Source: Brumimicrobium sp035497735
GTDB lineage: Bacteria > Bacteroidota > Bacteroidia > Flavobacteriales_D > Crocinitomicaceae
Direction of reading: 5' to 3'
Assembly: GCA_035497735.1 (NCBI GenBank)
Contig: DATJCX010000065.1
Span: forward strand, 1-64,000
DNA length: 64,000 bases
Part shown: in pieces, positions 1 through 8,416 of the stretch
Layout of the letters: each line of letters opens with the position of its first letter
Position numbering within the stretch: position 1 is the first letter of the stretch
Program-made: the position numbers and the translations under genes
The notes under the pieces: generated by a model
What the model was told of the DNA's origin: nothing
Database searches by the model: none
The model's input: only the letters and a program-made list of their open reading frames with translations

Positions 1-84
1 AAATCAATTATTTGTTTAATAATCGGTTTGTTGTTATTTTTGTTTCTACGAAATAGTCCCATTTTATCAATGTATTTGTTGTGA
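1..84 (+). CDS. Partial reading frame, probable N-terminal segment of ComEC in a different frame
   Basis: This frame is open from the window edge and ends with TGA at 82-84. It encodes a very hydrophobic stretch (IICLIIGLLLFLFLRNSP) that looks like an N-terminal membrane helix of ComEC. The downstream frame opens just after a TAG at 54-56 and reads SHFINVFVVIYK, which continues sensibly from RNSP if one base is restored in the CCC run at 58-60. The other reading is a separate upstream gene whose TGA overlaps the GTG at 81 as GTGA. I favour a frameshift, natural or from sequencing, in one comEC gene. Confidence 0.45.
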   Translation, partial: KSIICLIIGLLLFLFLRNSPILSMYLL

Positions 85-1769
85 TCTACAAAGATAAGGG
101 ACTATTTTACTTTAAAAACTTTCGGATAGTTGTGATAGAAATTAAAGAAATAAGAAGGAATGTTGACAATTTAAATACACAAGGCCAATTACTTTGTTAT
201 ATCAAGTCAACTGACAACCAATTAAATGAGGGGGATATCATTCAGTTTAAATCAAATATTTCTCCCATAAAAAACAAAAACAATCCATGGGAATTTAACG
301 CAGAACGCTATTGGAGAATAAAAGGCATACACTATATTTCATTTTTAAATGAAAGTTTAATTGAAGTCATCGGTCATAAAACCACCTTTTCCAACTCTTG
401 GTCAAAAGCCAGAAATCACCTAATACAAGTTGTAAAGAAAAACATAAGTGCAGAAAACCAAGGTTTGGCAATTGGCATTAGTTTGGGAGACAAGTCCGCT
501 CTTTCACAAGAAGCTAAAAGTCAGTTCACCAATGCAGGAATCATGCATGTTCTTGCAGTTTCGGGAATGCATGTGGGTATATTATTAGCGTTTTTACAAT
601 TCATCTTCAAACGCATAAAGCCACTAAGAAACAGGAGTTTATATCTTTACTTTGCCTTAGCAACCTTGTGGGCTTTTGCTTTTATCACTGGCTTATCAGC
701 TTCTGTTTCGAGGGCAGTTCTCACCTTTTCTATTCTCGCTATCGGTCAACTATTAGGACATAGATTTTTTAGTTTGGAAACGATCTTTGGTTCGGCACTT
801 CTCTTATTAATCATCAATCCGTTTTGGTTGTTCGACATTGGATTTCAATTATCTTATTTTGCCGTAATCAGTATCGCTCTTTTCTACCTGCCTATTATGC
901 GACTGTTTCATTCAAGATATAAATTCGTCAATTGGATATGGCAAGGGTTAGCTGTCGGTTTTGCTGCACAAATAGGTACCATTCCCATAAGTCTGTACTA
1001 TTTCCATCAATTCCCAAACTACTTTATTCTTTCCAATATTGGAATGTTGTTTTTAGCATCTGCCGCATTCATTTCGGTCATTATATTATTCGTCGTTCAC
1101 TTTGTTCCCTACTTAGTGGACATTGTAGCTTACATCACCGAAATTATATTTTCTGTATTCAATACTTTTGTTGTATTTATCAATCAACTACCCGCTGTTA
1201 TCAGCACTGGATTCACGCCCCCGCTATTCATAGTCATAACCATTTATTTAGGAATTATCATTCTGCTTTATTCCTGGAACAACAAAAAACTGATAACACT
1301 TCGGATTGCTAGCAATGGTATTTTCGTTTTGTTATTATTTATTGTTATTGGAAGAGAGACCAACAAGTTGAAACAAGAACTAATTATATTTAACCACTAC
1401 GAAAAGAATATTGCCGTTAAAGACGCACAGGTTCTTCACTTTATTTATGATGAACAACAACCCATAAGTGAAAAGACCATACATTTTCTTACACAAAGCT
1501 ATTCCGTTGCAATGGGAACTCAAACAAGCATTATCAACTTACCTAAAAACGCACAATTGAGATTATCAAACGGCACCACGATTGTCAATAATGAGCAGGG
1601 AATATTTGTGGATTATTTTGACCATAAGATTCATTTAGCCAACAAAAACTTCCACAAAGAGGAAGTAGTTGACCACCTCATCATTAAGGGAGATTGGAAT
1701 AAATATATCGAAAACGAAAATATTGATGTGGCAAATGGTGCTTTTGTTTTACGACCGAAATCAAGGTGA
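81..1769 (+). CDS. comEC: ComEC/Rec2-type competence DNA-uptake channel (5' end probably frameshifted)
   Basis: ComEC forms the inner-membrane channel that passes single-stranded DNA during natural transformation. Residues about 10-90 resemble the soluble DUF4131 region. The competence domain starts near 125 with AIGISLGDKSALSQ, followed by the family signature HVLAVSGMHVG at 156-166 and a long run of membrane helices to about 430. The C-terminal part is soluble and has no metallo-beta-lactamase domain, as in many Bacteroidota ComEC proteins. The GTG at 81 is only the first available start. The amino-terminal helices expected in the family lie in another frame at 1-84, so the gene is either frameshifted or begins upstream of the window. 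It converges on and overlaps the next gene by 9 bp. A yifB/comM gene lies 1.2 kb downstream. Confidence 0.85.
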   Translation: MIYKDKGLFYFKNFRIVVIEIKEIRRNVDNLNTQGQLLCYIKSTDNQLNEGDIIQFKSNISPIKNKNNPWEFNAERYWRIKGIHYISFLNESLIEVIGHKTTFSNSWSKARNHLIQVVKKNISAENQGLAIGISLGDKSALSQEAKSQFTNAGIMHVLAVSGMHVGILLAFLQFIFKRIKPLRNRSLYLYFALATLWAFAFITGLSASVSRAVLTFSILAIGQLLGHRFFSLETIFGSALLLLIINPFWLFDIGFQLSYFAVISIALFYLPIMRLFHSRYKFVNWIWQGLAVGFAAQIGTIPISLYYFHQFPNYFILSNIGMLFLASAAFISVIILFVVHFVPYLVDIVAYITEIIFSVFNTFVVFINQLPAVISTGFTPPLFIVITIYLGIIILLYSWNNKKLITLRIASNGIFVLLLFIVIGRETNKLKQELIIFNHYEKNIAVKDAQVLHFIYDEQQPISEKTIHFLTQSYSVAMGTQTSIINLPKNAQLRLSNGTTIVNNEQGIFVDYFDHKIHLANKNFHKEEVVDHLIIKGDWNKYIENENIDVANGAFVLRPKSR

Positions 1770-2678
1770 TACAACTGTATCTACGGATAAGATTTCTAAA
1801 TATGGAGAGAATGAAAAAGTCGACACTTTGTTTACGCCCTCAATATCATCAGTCCAAAGAACAGCCATTTCATAACCGAGCATCTGCTCATCTTCTTCCA
1901 GCTGAAACAAAGGTTCAATTTTCTCAATGGTTAAACCACCTTGCTTTAACTCTTGGAAGTAATCGATAACTGCCCATTTACTCACTTCTTTAAAGTCAAT
2001 TGTTTGGGCTTTTGTTGCCATTTTCATAACATGAACGGTATGATTCATAAAAGCATTTAGTCCTTCTTCTCCAATTAGCTGTTGCTCTCTATTCTTAAAA
2101 AAGTTGATAAAATTCTGTTCACCTCCTGAAATATATAAGTCTCTAGTATCCACAAAGTGATAGTTAAACTGATAAGCATAATAAAGATCCTTGTATTTTA
2201 CTGGAATTTTAAAGTCATAAAAAGGTGTAATTGATAATATACTATCCTTGTAATTAAACAAAAAGAAATCATGATAAATATGAAGGGAGTCTTTATCTGA
2301 AGTTTGGTACAGATGCTCTATTTCATACTTCACCAAGTGCATTTCCTGTTGCGCTGCGGCTTGGAAATTCGGAATAACATCTTCAATACCCGACTTTTTT
2401 AATCCGCGGTAATCTTTCTTTTTTATATAGTTATTCTTAATCGTGTAGACAGAATCCAGTTGAATAAAAGATGCTGGCTGAAACACCGTCATTTCACCAT
2501 AGGCTAAGGACTGATAACTCATTCCGAAGTATCTCTGCTCATTGTGACGTTCCATTAAATATTGAAAATATTCAGTTTGACTGCTCACCGTTTTCATAGA
2601 AGTATCTCTAACCGGTGCACAACCAGTCAAAAACGATATAAATAAAACCAATATGGATATTTGTGTCAAAACTTTCAT
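1761..2678 (-). CDS. Hypothetical exported lipoprotein
   Basis: I do not recognise a family. The start at 2678 is chosen because it gives a clean lipoprotein signal (MKVLTQISILVLFISFLTGC, lipid Cys at 20); the frame extends 28 codons further upstream but that extension has no signal peptide character. The mature part of about 285 residues is mixed alpha/beta, rich in Tyr, Gln and Glu, without transmembrane segments. It would sit in the periplasm, anchored to a membrane. Its last codons overlap the end of comEC on the other strand by 9 bp, so there is no room for a separate terminator. No promoter match was found. Confidence 0.7.
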   Translation of the reverse strand: MKVLTQISILVLFISFLTGCAPVRDTSMKTVSSQTEYFQYLMERHNEQRYFGMSYQSLAYGEMTVFQPASFIQLDSVYTIKNNYIKKKDYRGLKKSGIEDVIPNFQAAAQQEMHLVKYEIEHLYQTSDKDSLHIYHDFFLFNYKDSILSITPFYDFKIPVKYKDLYYAYQFNYHFVDTRDLYISGGEQNFINFFKNREQQLIGEEGLNAFMNHTVHVMKMATKAQTIDFKEVSKWAVIDYFQELKQGGLTIEKIEPLFQLEEDEQMLGYEMAVLWTDDIEGVNKVSTFSFSPYLEILSVDTVVSP

Positions 2679-2971
2679 CTTATCTGCTTTATGATTCAAA
2701 TTATAAAAATAGGAAATAATTGGCAAAAGATGATAGAGAAATGACAAATAACAAATAAGCATAAGAAATTAAGAATAGTTAACGTTATGTAAGTTTTTAC
2801 ATAAGTAGGCAACTACGCCTCCTTCTTTTTCTGAAAATCCAGCCCTTTTATATCCGCTTTTGTAGCCTTTCCAACAAGCAAAATAATCAATGAAAAAAAA
2901 TGTCTAGGAAATTGTAGAATCTAACATTATTCCCTATCTTAATATAATATTAACGTAAAACCTAAATCAAA

Positions 2972-4510
2972 ATGTTAGTAAAATCATTCGGTAGTGCCGT
3001 CTTCGGTATAGAAGCGACCACTATCACAATTGAAGTCAATATTGACAAAGGAATCAACTTTATATTGGTTGGTCTCCCAGACAGTACAGTCAAAGAAAGT
3101 CAGCAACGCATCAAGGCAGCGCTGACCAACAATGGGTACAAATACCCCATGAAGGAAGTCACCATCAACATGGCACCTGCAGATATTCGGAAGGAAGGTT
3201 CAGCCTTTGACCTGCCAATTGCAATCGGTTTATTAGCCGGAAGCGAACAGTTGAAAGAGGACAGACTGGAGGAATTTATCATGATAGGAGAGTTATCTCT
3301 TGACGGAAGTTTAAAACCTTTAAAAGGTATTCTCCCCATTGCACTTAAGGCTAAAAAAGAAGGATTCCGAGGGATTATTCTTCCCCAAGAAAACGTCCGC
3401 GAGGCTGCCATTGTAGATGGCTTAGAAGTTTACGGTGCTGAAAACATCAATCAAGTTGTTGAGTTTTTAAATAATGGCACAGGTTTAACTCCTACATCCA
3501 TCGATGTCAAACAAGAGTTTTACAATAAACTCGAAGAATTATCTGTTGATTTTCGTGATGTAAAGGGTCAGCAAAACATTAAGCGTGCCTTCGAAATTGC
3601 TGCTGCAGGAAGTCATAACATTATTTTAATCGGCCCTCCGGGTGCTGGAAAATCAATGTTAGCCAAAAGGTTACCTACGATTCTTCCTCCTTTAAGTTTA
3701 AACGAAGCTTTGGAAACGACAAAGATTCATTCTGTAGCGGGGAAAGTTAGCGTTGGCGCTGGTTTGGTTACAGAGCGTCCGTTTAGAAAGCCTCATCATA
3801 CGATTTCTGATGTCGCTTTAGTTGGCGGGGGACAATTTCCACAACCTGGAGAAATTTCTTTGGCGCATAACGGAGTTTTATTTCTTGATGAACTTCCAGA
3901 ATACAAGCGTTCCGTTTTAGAAGTGATGCGTCAACCAATTGAAGACAGAACTGTAAGCATCGCTCGTTCGAAATTCACTGTAGAATATCCTGCTAGTTTT
4001 ATGCTCGTAGCAGCAATGAATCCTTGTCCATGTGGCTTCTATAATCATCCAGAGAAGGATTGTGTTTGCGCTCCTGGAATTGTTCAAAATTACCTTAACA
4101 AAATCAGTGGCCCCCTACTAGACAGAATAGACCTTCATGTTGAAGTTACACCGGTTAGTTTTAACGAACTAGCTTATGATCAACCAGCGGAAGGAAGTCG
4201 CGATATTCGAGACAGAGTGATAGCAGCTCGATTAATTCAAGGAGAACGATTCAAGGAAACAAACGATATCCATTCGAATGCGCAAATGGATAGTAAGCAA
4301 CTCAGGAAGTACTGTAAAATAGACGAGGCTTGTCATGCGATTTTAAAGCAAGCAATGGATAAGCTTGGCTTGTCTGCTAGGGCTTATGATAGAATACTGA
4401 AAGTTTCGAGAACGATAGCTGACTTAGATGCTTCGGAGGTGATTACTACACGACATATTGCAGAGGCTATCAACTTTAGGAGCTTGGATAGGGAAAATTG
4501 GGCAAGATAG
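2972..4510 (+). CDS. yifB: YifB/ComM family Mg-chelatase-like AAA+ ATPase
   Basis: This is an AAA+ ATPase of the YifB/ComM group; ComM of gamma-proteobacteria is a branch-migration helicase used when transforming DNA is integrated. An N-terminal Lon-protease-like fold (residues 1-165) precedes the ATPase. Walker A is GPPGAGKS at 221-228, Walker B is FLDELP near 304-309, and a Cys cluster (C352, C354 and a second CVC pair near 367) matches the family zinc-binding loop. The C-terminal Mg-chelatase domain ends at 512, the usual length. Having it near comEC fits a role in DNA uptake, but the gene is widespread also in organisms not known to be competent. The start is the first ATG. Confidence 0.95.
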   Translation: MLVKSFGSAVFGIEATTITIEVNIDKGINFILVGLPDSTVKESQQRIKAALTNNGYKYPMKEVTINMAPADIRKEGSAFDLPIAIGLLAGSEQLKEDRLEEFIMIGELSLDGSLKPLKGILPIALKAKKEGFRGIILPQENVREAAIVDGLEVYGAENINQVVEFLNNGTGLTPTSIDVKQEFYNKLEELSVDFRDVKGQQNIKRAFEIAAAGSHNIILIGPPGAGKSMLAKRLPTILPPLSLNEALETTKIHSVAGKVSVGAGLVTERPFRKPHHTISDVALVGGGQFPQPGEISLAHNGVLFLDELPEYKRSVLEVMRQPIEDRTVSIARSKFTVEYPASFMLVAAMNPCPCGFYNHPEKDCVCAPGIVQNYLNKISGPLLDRIDLHVEVTPVSFNELAYDQPAEGSRDIRDRVIAARLIQGERFKETNDIHSNAQMDSKQLRKYCKIDEACHAILKQAMDKLGLSARAYDRILKVSRTIADLDASEVITTRHIAEAINFRSLDRENWAR

Positions 4511-4654
4511 GGGAAGTTGTGAAACGAGGTGGAATAAAAAAGTCAATTAACTAAAAATCAAAAACCATAAGTAAATTATGTTAAAAAGACGTTATTTCTT
4601 CTCTCAATTTAGACAAAAAAGTACAACATTAGCTATACTTAATCTAATATGACT

Positions 4655-4662
4655 TATCTTTA
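4655..4662 (+). promoter_or_regulatory. Candidate promoter -7 element for the 4738 gene
   Basis: TATCTTTA matches the Bacteroidota consensus TAnnTTTG at seven of eight positions. It would leave an unusually long leader of about 70 nt before the ATG at 4738. The -33 box is not clear. Confidence 0.3.
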
Positions 4663-4737
4663 CAAAAAATATGAGGAAAAACCATAGAGCTGTTAGAGAC
4701 TATCATTTTAAGACAGCTTTACTTAAATAAAAACTAT

Positions 4738-6543
4738 ATGAATCTTCACAACTTTCATATTCCTGTAATGGGAATAGCATATACCCTTGAAAGTCCCATT
4801 AAAGTTGGGCATTTCGGTATCTCTTCAGTTGTTTCTATCATGGATGATGAGATTATTGAAAAAATGAATTCTTTTTATAGCGAAAAGTTCAATCGTCCGT
4901 ATTTAGAAATAAGCAAGAAAATCCAAGATTATCGTGCCAAACGAATTACTTCGTATTTGGATTTAATGGAGGGAATCGTTGCTGAAAAATTTGAAGCTTT
5001 TAAGAAAGAACTTTCTGAAAGCAAAACTTCTTTAGAGAATTTCATTACGACTTTACCGAAAAAATCAGAAATCAAGAATCGATTACAGTCTTTTATTAAT
5101 GACAACATATCTATTCCTGAAGGGATTCAACATTTCTTGGATCAAAACTTCCATCCTGGAAAGGTAGATGTTAATATCATGACGAAAGTAGATCGTGAGA
5201 ACTACGTGAAAAGCGAATTGTTACCACAGGAAATGAACGATGCACATAGTGCTTTACGTGGTTTTGCAAATAGTAAACTAGACTCTTCTTTGATATTATC
5301 TGCTGGATTAAATCCGCGATTGGTTTCTTATATGGAAACATTTGAAGATTTCTATCCAAACGCAACTGGTCAGATAAAGAAAAAAGTAGCACTTAAGGTT
5401 AGTGATTTCCGTTCTGCTTTGATTCAAGGAAACTACATGGCGAAAAAAGGAATTTGGGTTTCTGAATTTCGTGTGGAGTCGGGCTTGAATTGTGGTGGAC
5501 ATGCTTTCGCTACGGAAGGTCTATTGCTTGGGCCAATTTTACAAGAATTCAACGATCGTAAAGAAGAGTTGGCGCAATCAATGCAGCAGTTAGTGGTTGA
5601 CGCTTTAACTAGCAAAGGAAAGCCTGTTCCAACAGAAGATTTAGCGTTTAAGATAACTGTTCAAGGCGGTATAGGTACAGCGGAAGAACAGGAGTTTATG
5701 TTGGATCATTACAAGGTAGATTCAGTAGGTTGGGGTACTCCATTCCTATTGGTTCCTGAAGCAACTACGGTTGACCAAGAAACGATGACTTTACTTGCCA
5801 ATGCCAAAGAAAAGGATTTATATTTAAGTGATATTTCTCCATTGGGCGTTCCTTTTAATACGGTTAGAAATACTTCAAACGATTATTGGAAAGAAAAACG
5901 AATCAATGAGAATAAAGCAGGTAGTTCATGTCCAAAAAAATTCTTAGCAATGGACAAAGAATACAGCATGGAGGGAATTTGTAGTGCTTCAAAGACTTAT
6001 CAAGACAAGAAATTGGGAGAACTAGAACTTCAGAGAGATGAGTTGGATCCGATTGAGTTTCAAAAGAAAAAAGATGTCATTACGGATAAATCTTGCTTAT
6101 GTGTTGGACTTTCAAATGCTGCACTTATGAAGAACGGCCTAAAAGTCAAAGGTCAGCAACAAGGTGTTGTTATTTGTCCTGGCCCAAACATGGCTTATTA
6201 TGACCGTGAATACAGCTTATCTACGATGATGAAGCATATAAACGGAACTATTCCAAGTATTACACCGAGTACACGACCGAACATGTTCATCAAAGAAATT
6301 TATGCTTATTTATCTTATTTTAAGAATGATATAGAAGCAAAAATGGAAGGAATGAATAAAGCACAGACTAGAAAACTAACACAGTTTGCTGATAATTTAC
6401 TAGCTGGAATTCAATATTACAGAAACTTATTTGCAGAACACACGCAGTTTTTAAGCGAGAAAGTGGTCAATCAATTGGATGAGATTTCGTATGAATTAGA
6501 GGAGATAAAAAACACAAAGTTGTCAATGGAAGTTTATGCATAG
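4738..6543 (+). CDS. Conserved-looking 601-residue protein with GLNCGGH motif and Cys cluster, function unknown
   Basis: I do not recognise a named family. The protein opens with a Gly-rich strand-turn (IPVMGIAYTLESPIKVGHFG) followed by a 150-residue helical section. A second half begins near 245 with GLNCGGHAF (249-257), which recalls the glycine/cysteine loops of FMN-dependent TIM-barrel enzymes such as nitronate monooxygenase or the glutamate-synthase barrel. Cys 398, 415, 453 and 455 are spaced like ligands of a Zn or Fe-S site. There is no signal peptide or membrane segment, so it should be cytosolic. It stands alone, with a strong terminator downstream at 6673. The cofactor suggestion is inference from motifs only. 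Confidence 0.6.
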   Translation: MNLHNFHIPVMGIAYTLESPIKVGHFGISSVVSIMDDEIIEKMNSFYSEKFNRPYLEISKKIQDYRAKRITSYLDLMEGIVAEKFEAFKKELSESKTSLENFITTLPKKSEIKNRLQSFINDNISIPEGIQHFLDQNFHPGKVDVNIMTKVDRENYVKSELLPQEMNDAHSALRGFANSKLDSSLILSAGLNPRLVSYMETFEDFYPNATGQIKKKVALKVSDFRSALIQGNYMAKKGIWVSEFRVESGLNCGGHAFATEGLLLGPILQEFNDRKEELAQSMQQLVVDALTSKGKPVPTEDLAFKITVQGGIGTAEEQEFMLDHYKVDSVGWGTPFLLVPEATTVDQETMTLLANAKEKDLYLSDISPLGVPFNTVRNTSNDYWKEKRINENKAGSSCPKKFLAMDKEYSMEGICSASKTYQDKKLGELELQRDELDPIEFQKKKDVITDKSCLCVGLSNAALMKNGLKVKGQQQGVVICPGPNMAYYDREYSLSTMMKHINGTIPSITPSTRPNMFIKEIYAYLSYFKNDIEAKMEGMNKAQTRKLTQFADNLLAGIQYYRNLFAEHTQFLSEKVVNQLDEISYELEEIKNTKLSMEVYA

Positions 6544-6672
6544 TGCAAGCTAAGCCATAAACTATTTAATAGACTTTAGTTAAAAACGGTGTATATCAAC
6601 AGAAGCTTCGTTTCGTTTATCGTGATGATTCCACTGAAATTGATAAAGGCCTTAACGAGAAAGTTAATACTA

Positions 6673-6708
6673 AAAAAGCACACAGAGAAATATCTTTGTG
6701 TGCTTTTT
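6673..6708 (+). terminator. Rho-independent terminator after the 4738 gene
   Basis: AAAAAGCACACA pairs with TGTGTGCTTTTT around a 12-nt loop and runs into T5 on the + strand. It could also serve the convergent gene ending at 6795, because the A-run on the left gives a U-run on the - strand. Confidence 0.8.
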
Positions 6709-6794
6709 GTTTTCCTTTATAGTTGGGAAGTAATTACTTGCAAATCAAAAAGCCCCAACTTTCATTGAGGCTATTAATATCAATTAACCTTAGA

Positions 6795-8147
6795 TTAATA
6801 ATTGACTACTATCTTTTGTGTCATTACCTCTTCTCCAATTACCGTTCTCAGGTAGTAAACTCCATTTCTAACACCATTCAATGCTACAGGAATGCTGTTA
6901 ACTCCTTTGTCTAAAGTAAATGAGCTGCTATAGCATTCTTTCCCTAAGTTATCATAGATAACCATTGACAAATCTTCTTGTGTTTGACTATAGAATGATA
7001 CCTTAAAACTGCCATTAGAAGGATTTGGATGAACGATAACATCTTCTTTTATAGAACGCAATACAGAAATAACATCAAAAGTTTTATTGACTCCATCGTA
7101 ATCCGTTTGGAGCAACTTGTAATACGACACACCAGGGCCATCATTTCGGTCTAAAAACTCATAGTTTAAAGTTGTTTGACTAGAACCAGCACCTTTGATT
7201 TCTAAAATTTCTTCCCAAGCATAGCCATCAGTAGAACGAGATAATGTAAAGAAGTCATTGTCGGTTTCAGAAGCCGTCTCCCATTCAAGTAAGTTACCTT
7301 GAGGCAAGGCACGACCTGTGAAAGAAATAAGTTCGATAGGAAGAATTTCAATGCCACTCAGAAAGTTAATAGTATAAGGACAATTATCTCCATCGAATCC
7401 GTCCACTCCCCAATAATATGTTTGTCCAACCATTAAATTAGAAAGTGTAAACTGAATACATCCTCCACCTAATACAGTCCCGTTTAGGTTTGGTCCTCCG
7501 TAAGTATTGGCATCATTTTGAGTTGTACCTGTATATATTTGTCTCCAAACAGCAACTTTAGATGCAGCATTACCACACTCAGTAAAAATATAGAACTGAA
7601 TACCTGATATGAAACTTCCACATGATGTACATGATTTAAATTCTACTATATTCTTATCCGCTACAAATTTATAATAACCTATATTTTCGATGGTGTTTCC
7701 ATCGCCATTCAACCAGTGGCCTGAACCAACAATTGGAAAATCTCCTGTATTTCCATAAATAGTGTTTTCTGTTGCAATTAATGTTGCGTCTTCACAGTTT
7801 GATGCCCCCATGGGACAATAGATAACTTTGAATAATTTTGCATCAGAAGTTACGATTTCAGAATTGGTTACATTTTTTATGCGGACATATATTAAATTAT
7901 CCCCAACTGTATGTACACCACTTGAAGTAGTGATAATATAATCCTTTGACGCTCCTACGTTGATATTGGTGACACTCGGTCCAGAAGCCCAAGTATTATT
8001 ATCAAAACTATATTCTAATATATAATCAGATGGAGAGATAATGTTTGTTGTTAAGTCGTCATTATAAATATATAGAATGTTTTCATAGTCGATTTTTTCA
8101 GTGTATAAATTGCTATAGTTGTGGTAAAATAACCAACATAAAATCAT
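6795..8147 (-). CDS. Secreted protein with T9SS type A sorting domain; signal peptide probably frameshifted
   Basis: The C-terminal 80 residues form a Por-type sorting domain (VHPNPSNGSFKVSF, then NGVYYLRTVIGEEVMTQKIVV), which directs cargo through the type IX secretion system to the cell surface. A preceding stretch, LPIELISFTGRALPQGNLLEW, is the linker typically found before such domains. The N-terminal 300 residues are beta-rich with several paired Cys and no recognised catalytic domain. The ATG at 8147 yields a poor signal peptide. An ATG at 8169 in another frame starts MRFLSF, and removing one base from the A6 run at 8150-8155 joins it to MILCWLF, giving a plausible signal peptide. I therefore suspect the true start is 8169. 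Confidence 0.8.
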   Translation of the reverse strand: MILCWLFYHNYSNLYTEKIDYENILYIYNDDLTTNIISPSDYILEYSFDNNTWASGPSVTNINVGASKDYIITTSSGVHTVGDNLIYVRIKNVTNSEIVTSDAKLFKVIYCPMGASNCEDATLIATENTIYGNTGDFPIVGSGHWLNGDGNTIENIGYYKFVADKNIVEFKSCTSCGSFISGIQFYIFTECGNAASKVAVWRQIYTGTTQNDANTYGGPNLNGTVLGGGCIQFTLSNLMVGQTYYWGVDGFDGDNCPYTINFLSGIEILPIELISFTGRALPQGNLLEWETASETDNDFFTLSRSTDGYAWEEILEIKGAGSSQTTLNYEFLDRNDGPGVSYYKLLQTDYDGVNKTFDVISVLRSIKEDVIVHPNPSNGSFKVSFYSQTQEDLSMVIYDNLGKECYSSSFTLDKGVNSIPVALNGVRNGVYYLRTVIGEEVMTQKIVVNY

Positions 8148-8352
8148 AGAAAAAACTTAAGAACCTCATTTTAAGAGACTTTACACAAATGGCTAAAGCA
8201 AACTGATGAATGGTAATTCTTCAATTTACAAGAACCATCTTCCTTAGGATACACATTTAGAAGCAACTAGCTTTCAGGCAATTCTTCATTAATATGCTTC
8301 CTGAAAAATGATTAATTTTTATTAATGGCTATTAAAACCGAAAAAGTTGGCA

Positions 8353-8394
8353 CAAAAAAAACACGGATAAAAGCCTTTTACTTTTATCCGTGTT
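8353..8394 (-). terminator. Rho-independent terminator of valS
   Basis: A perfect 14-bp stem (AACACGGATAAAAG with its complement, 8360-8373 and 8381-8394) with a 7-nt loop is followed on the - strand by a U7 run. It lies 22 bp past the valS stop. Confidence 0.9.
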
Positions 8395-8416
8395 CCTATA
8401 TTTTTCTAGAAATAAT

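Noticed and set aside
932..1312. 126-codon frame inside comEC
   Set aside because: Out-of-frame shadow of the membrane helices; rich in Cys, His and Ser as expected from reading a hydrophobic gene in the wrong frame.
81..1769. Missing metallo-beta-lactamase domain of ComEC as a truncation
   Set aside because: ComEC proteins of this phylum commonly lack that domain, so its absence is normal.
4671..4730. A 19-codon reading frame (MRKNHRAVRDYHF...) just upstream of the 4738 gene
   Set aside because: Too short to support, no similarity known to me, and no leader-peptide logic such as repeated codons or alternative hairpins.
6580..6720. Coding-like fragment reading VYQQKLRFVYRDDSTEIDKG before the terminator at 6673
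   Set aside because: No start codon and stops close upstream; too short to assign to a gene or element. It may be a remnant but cannot be supported.
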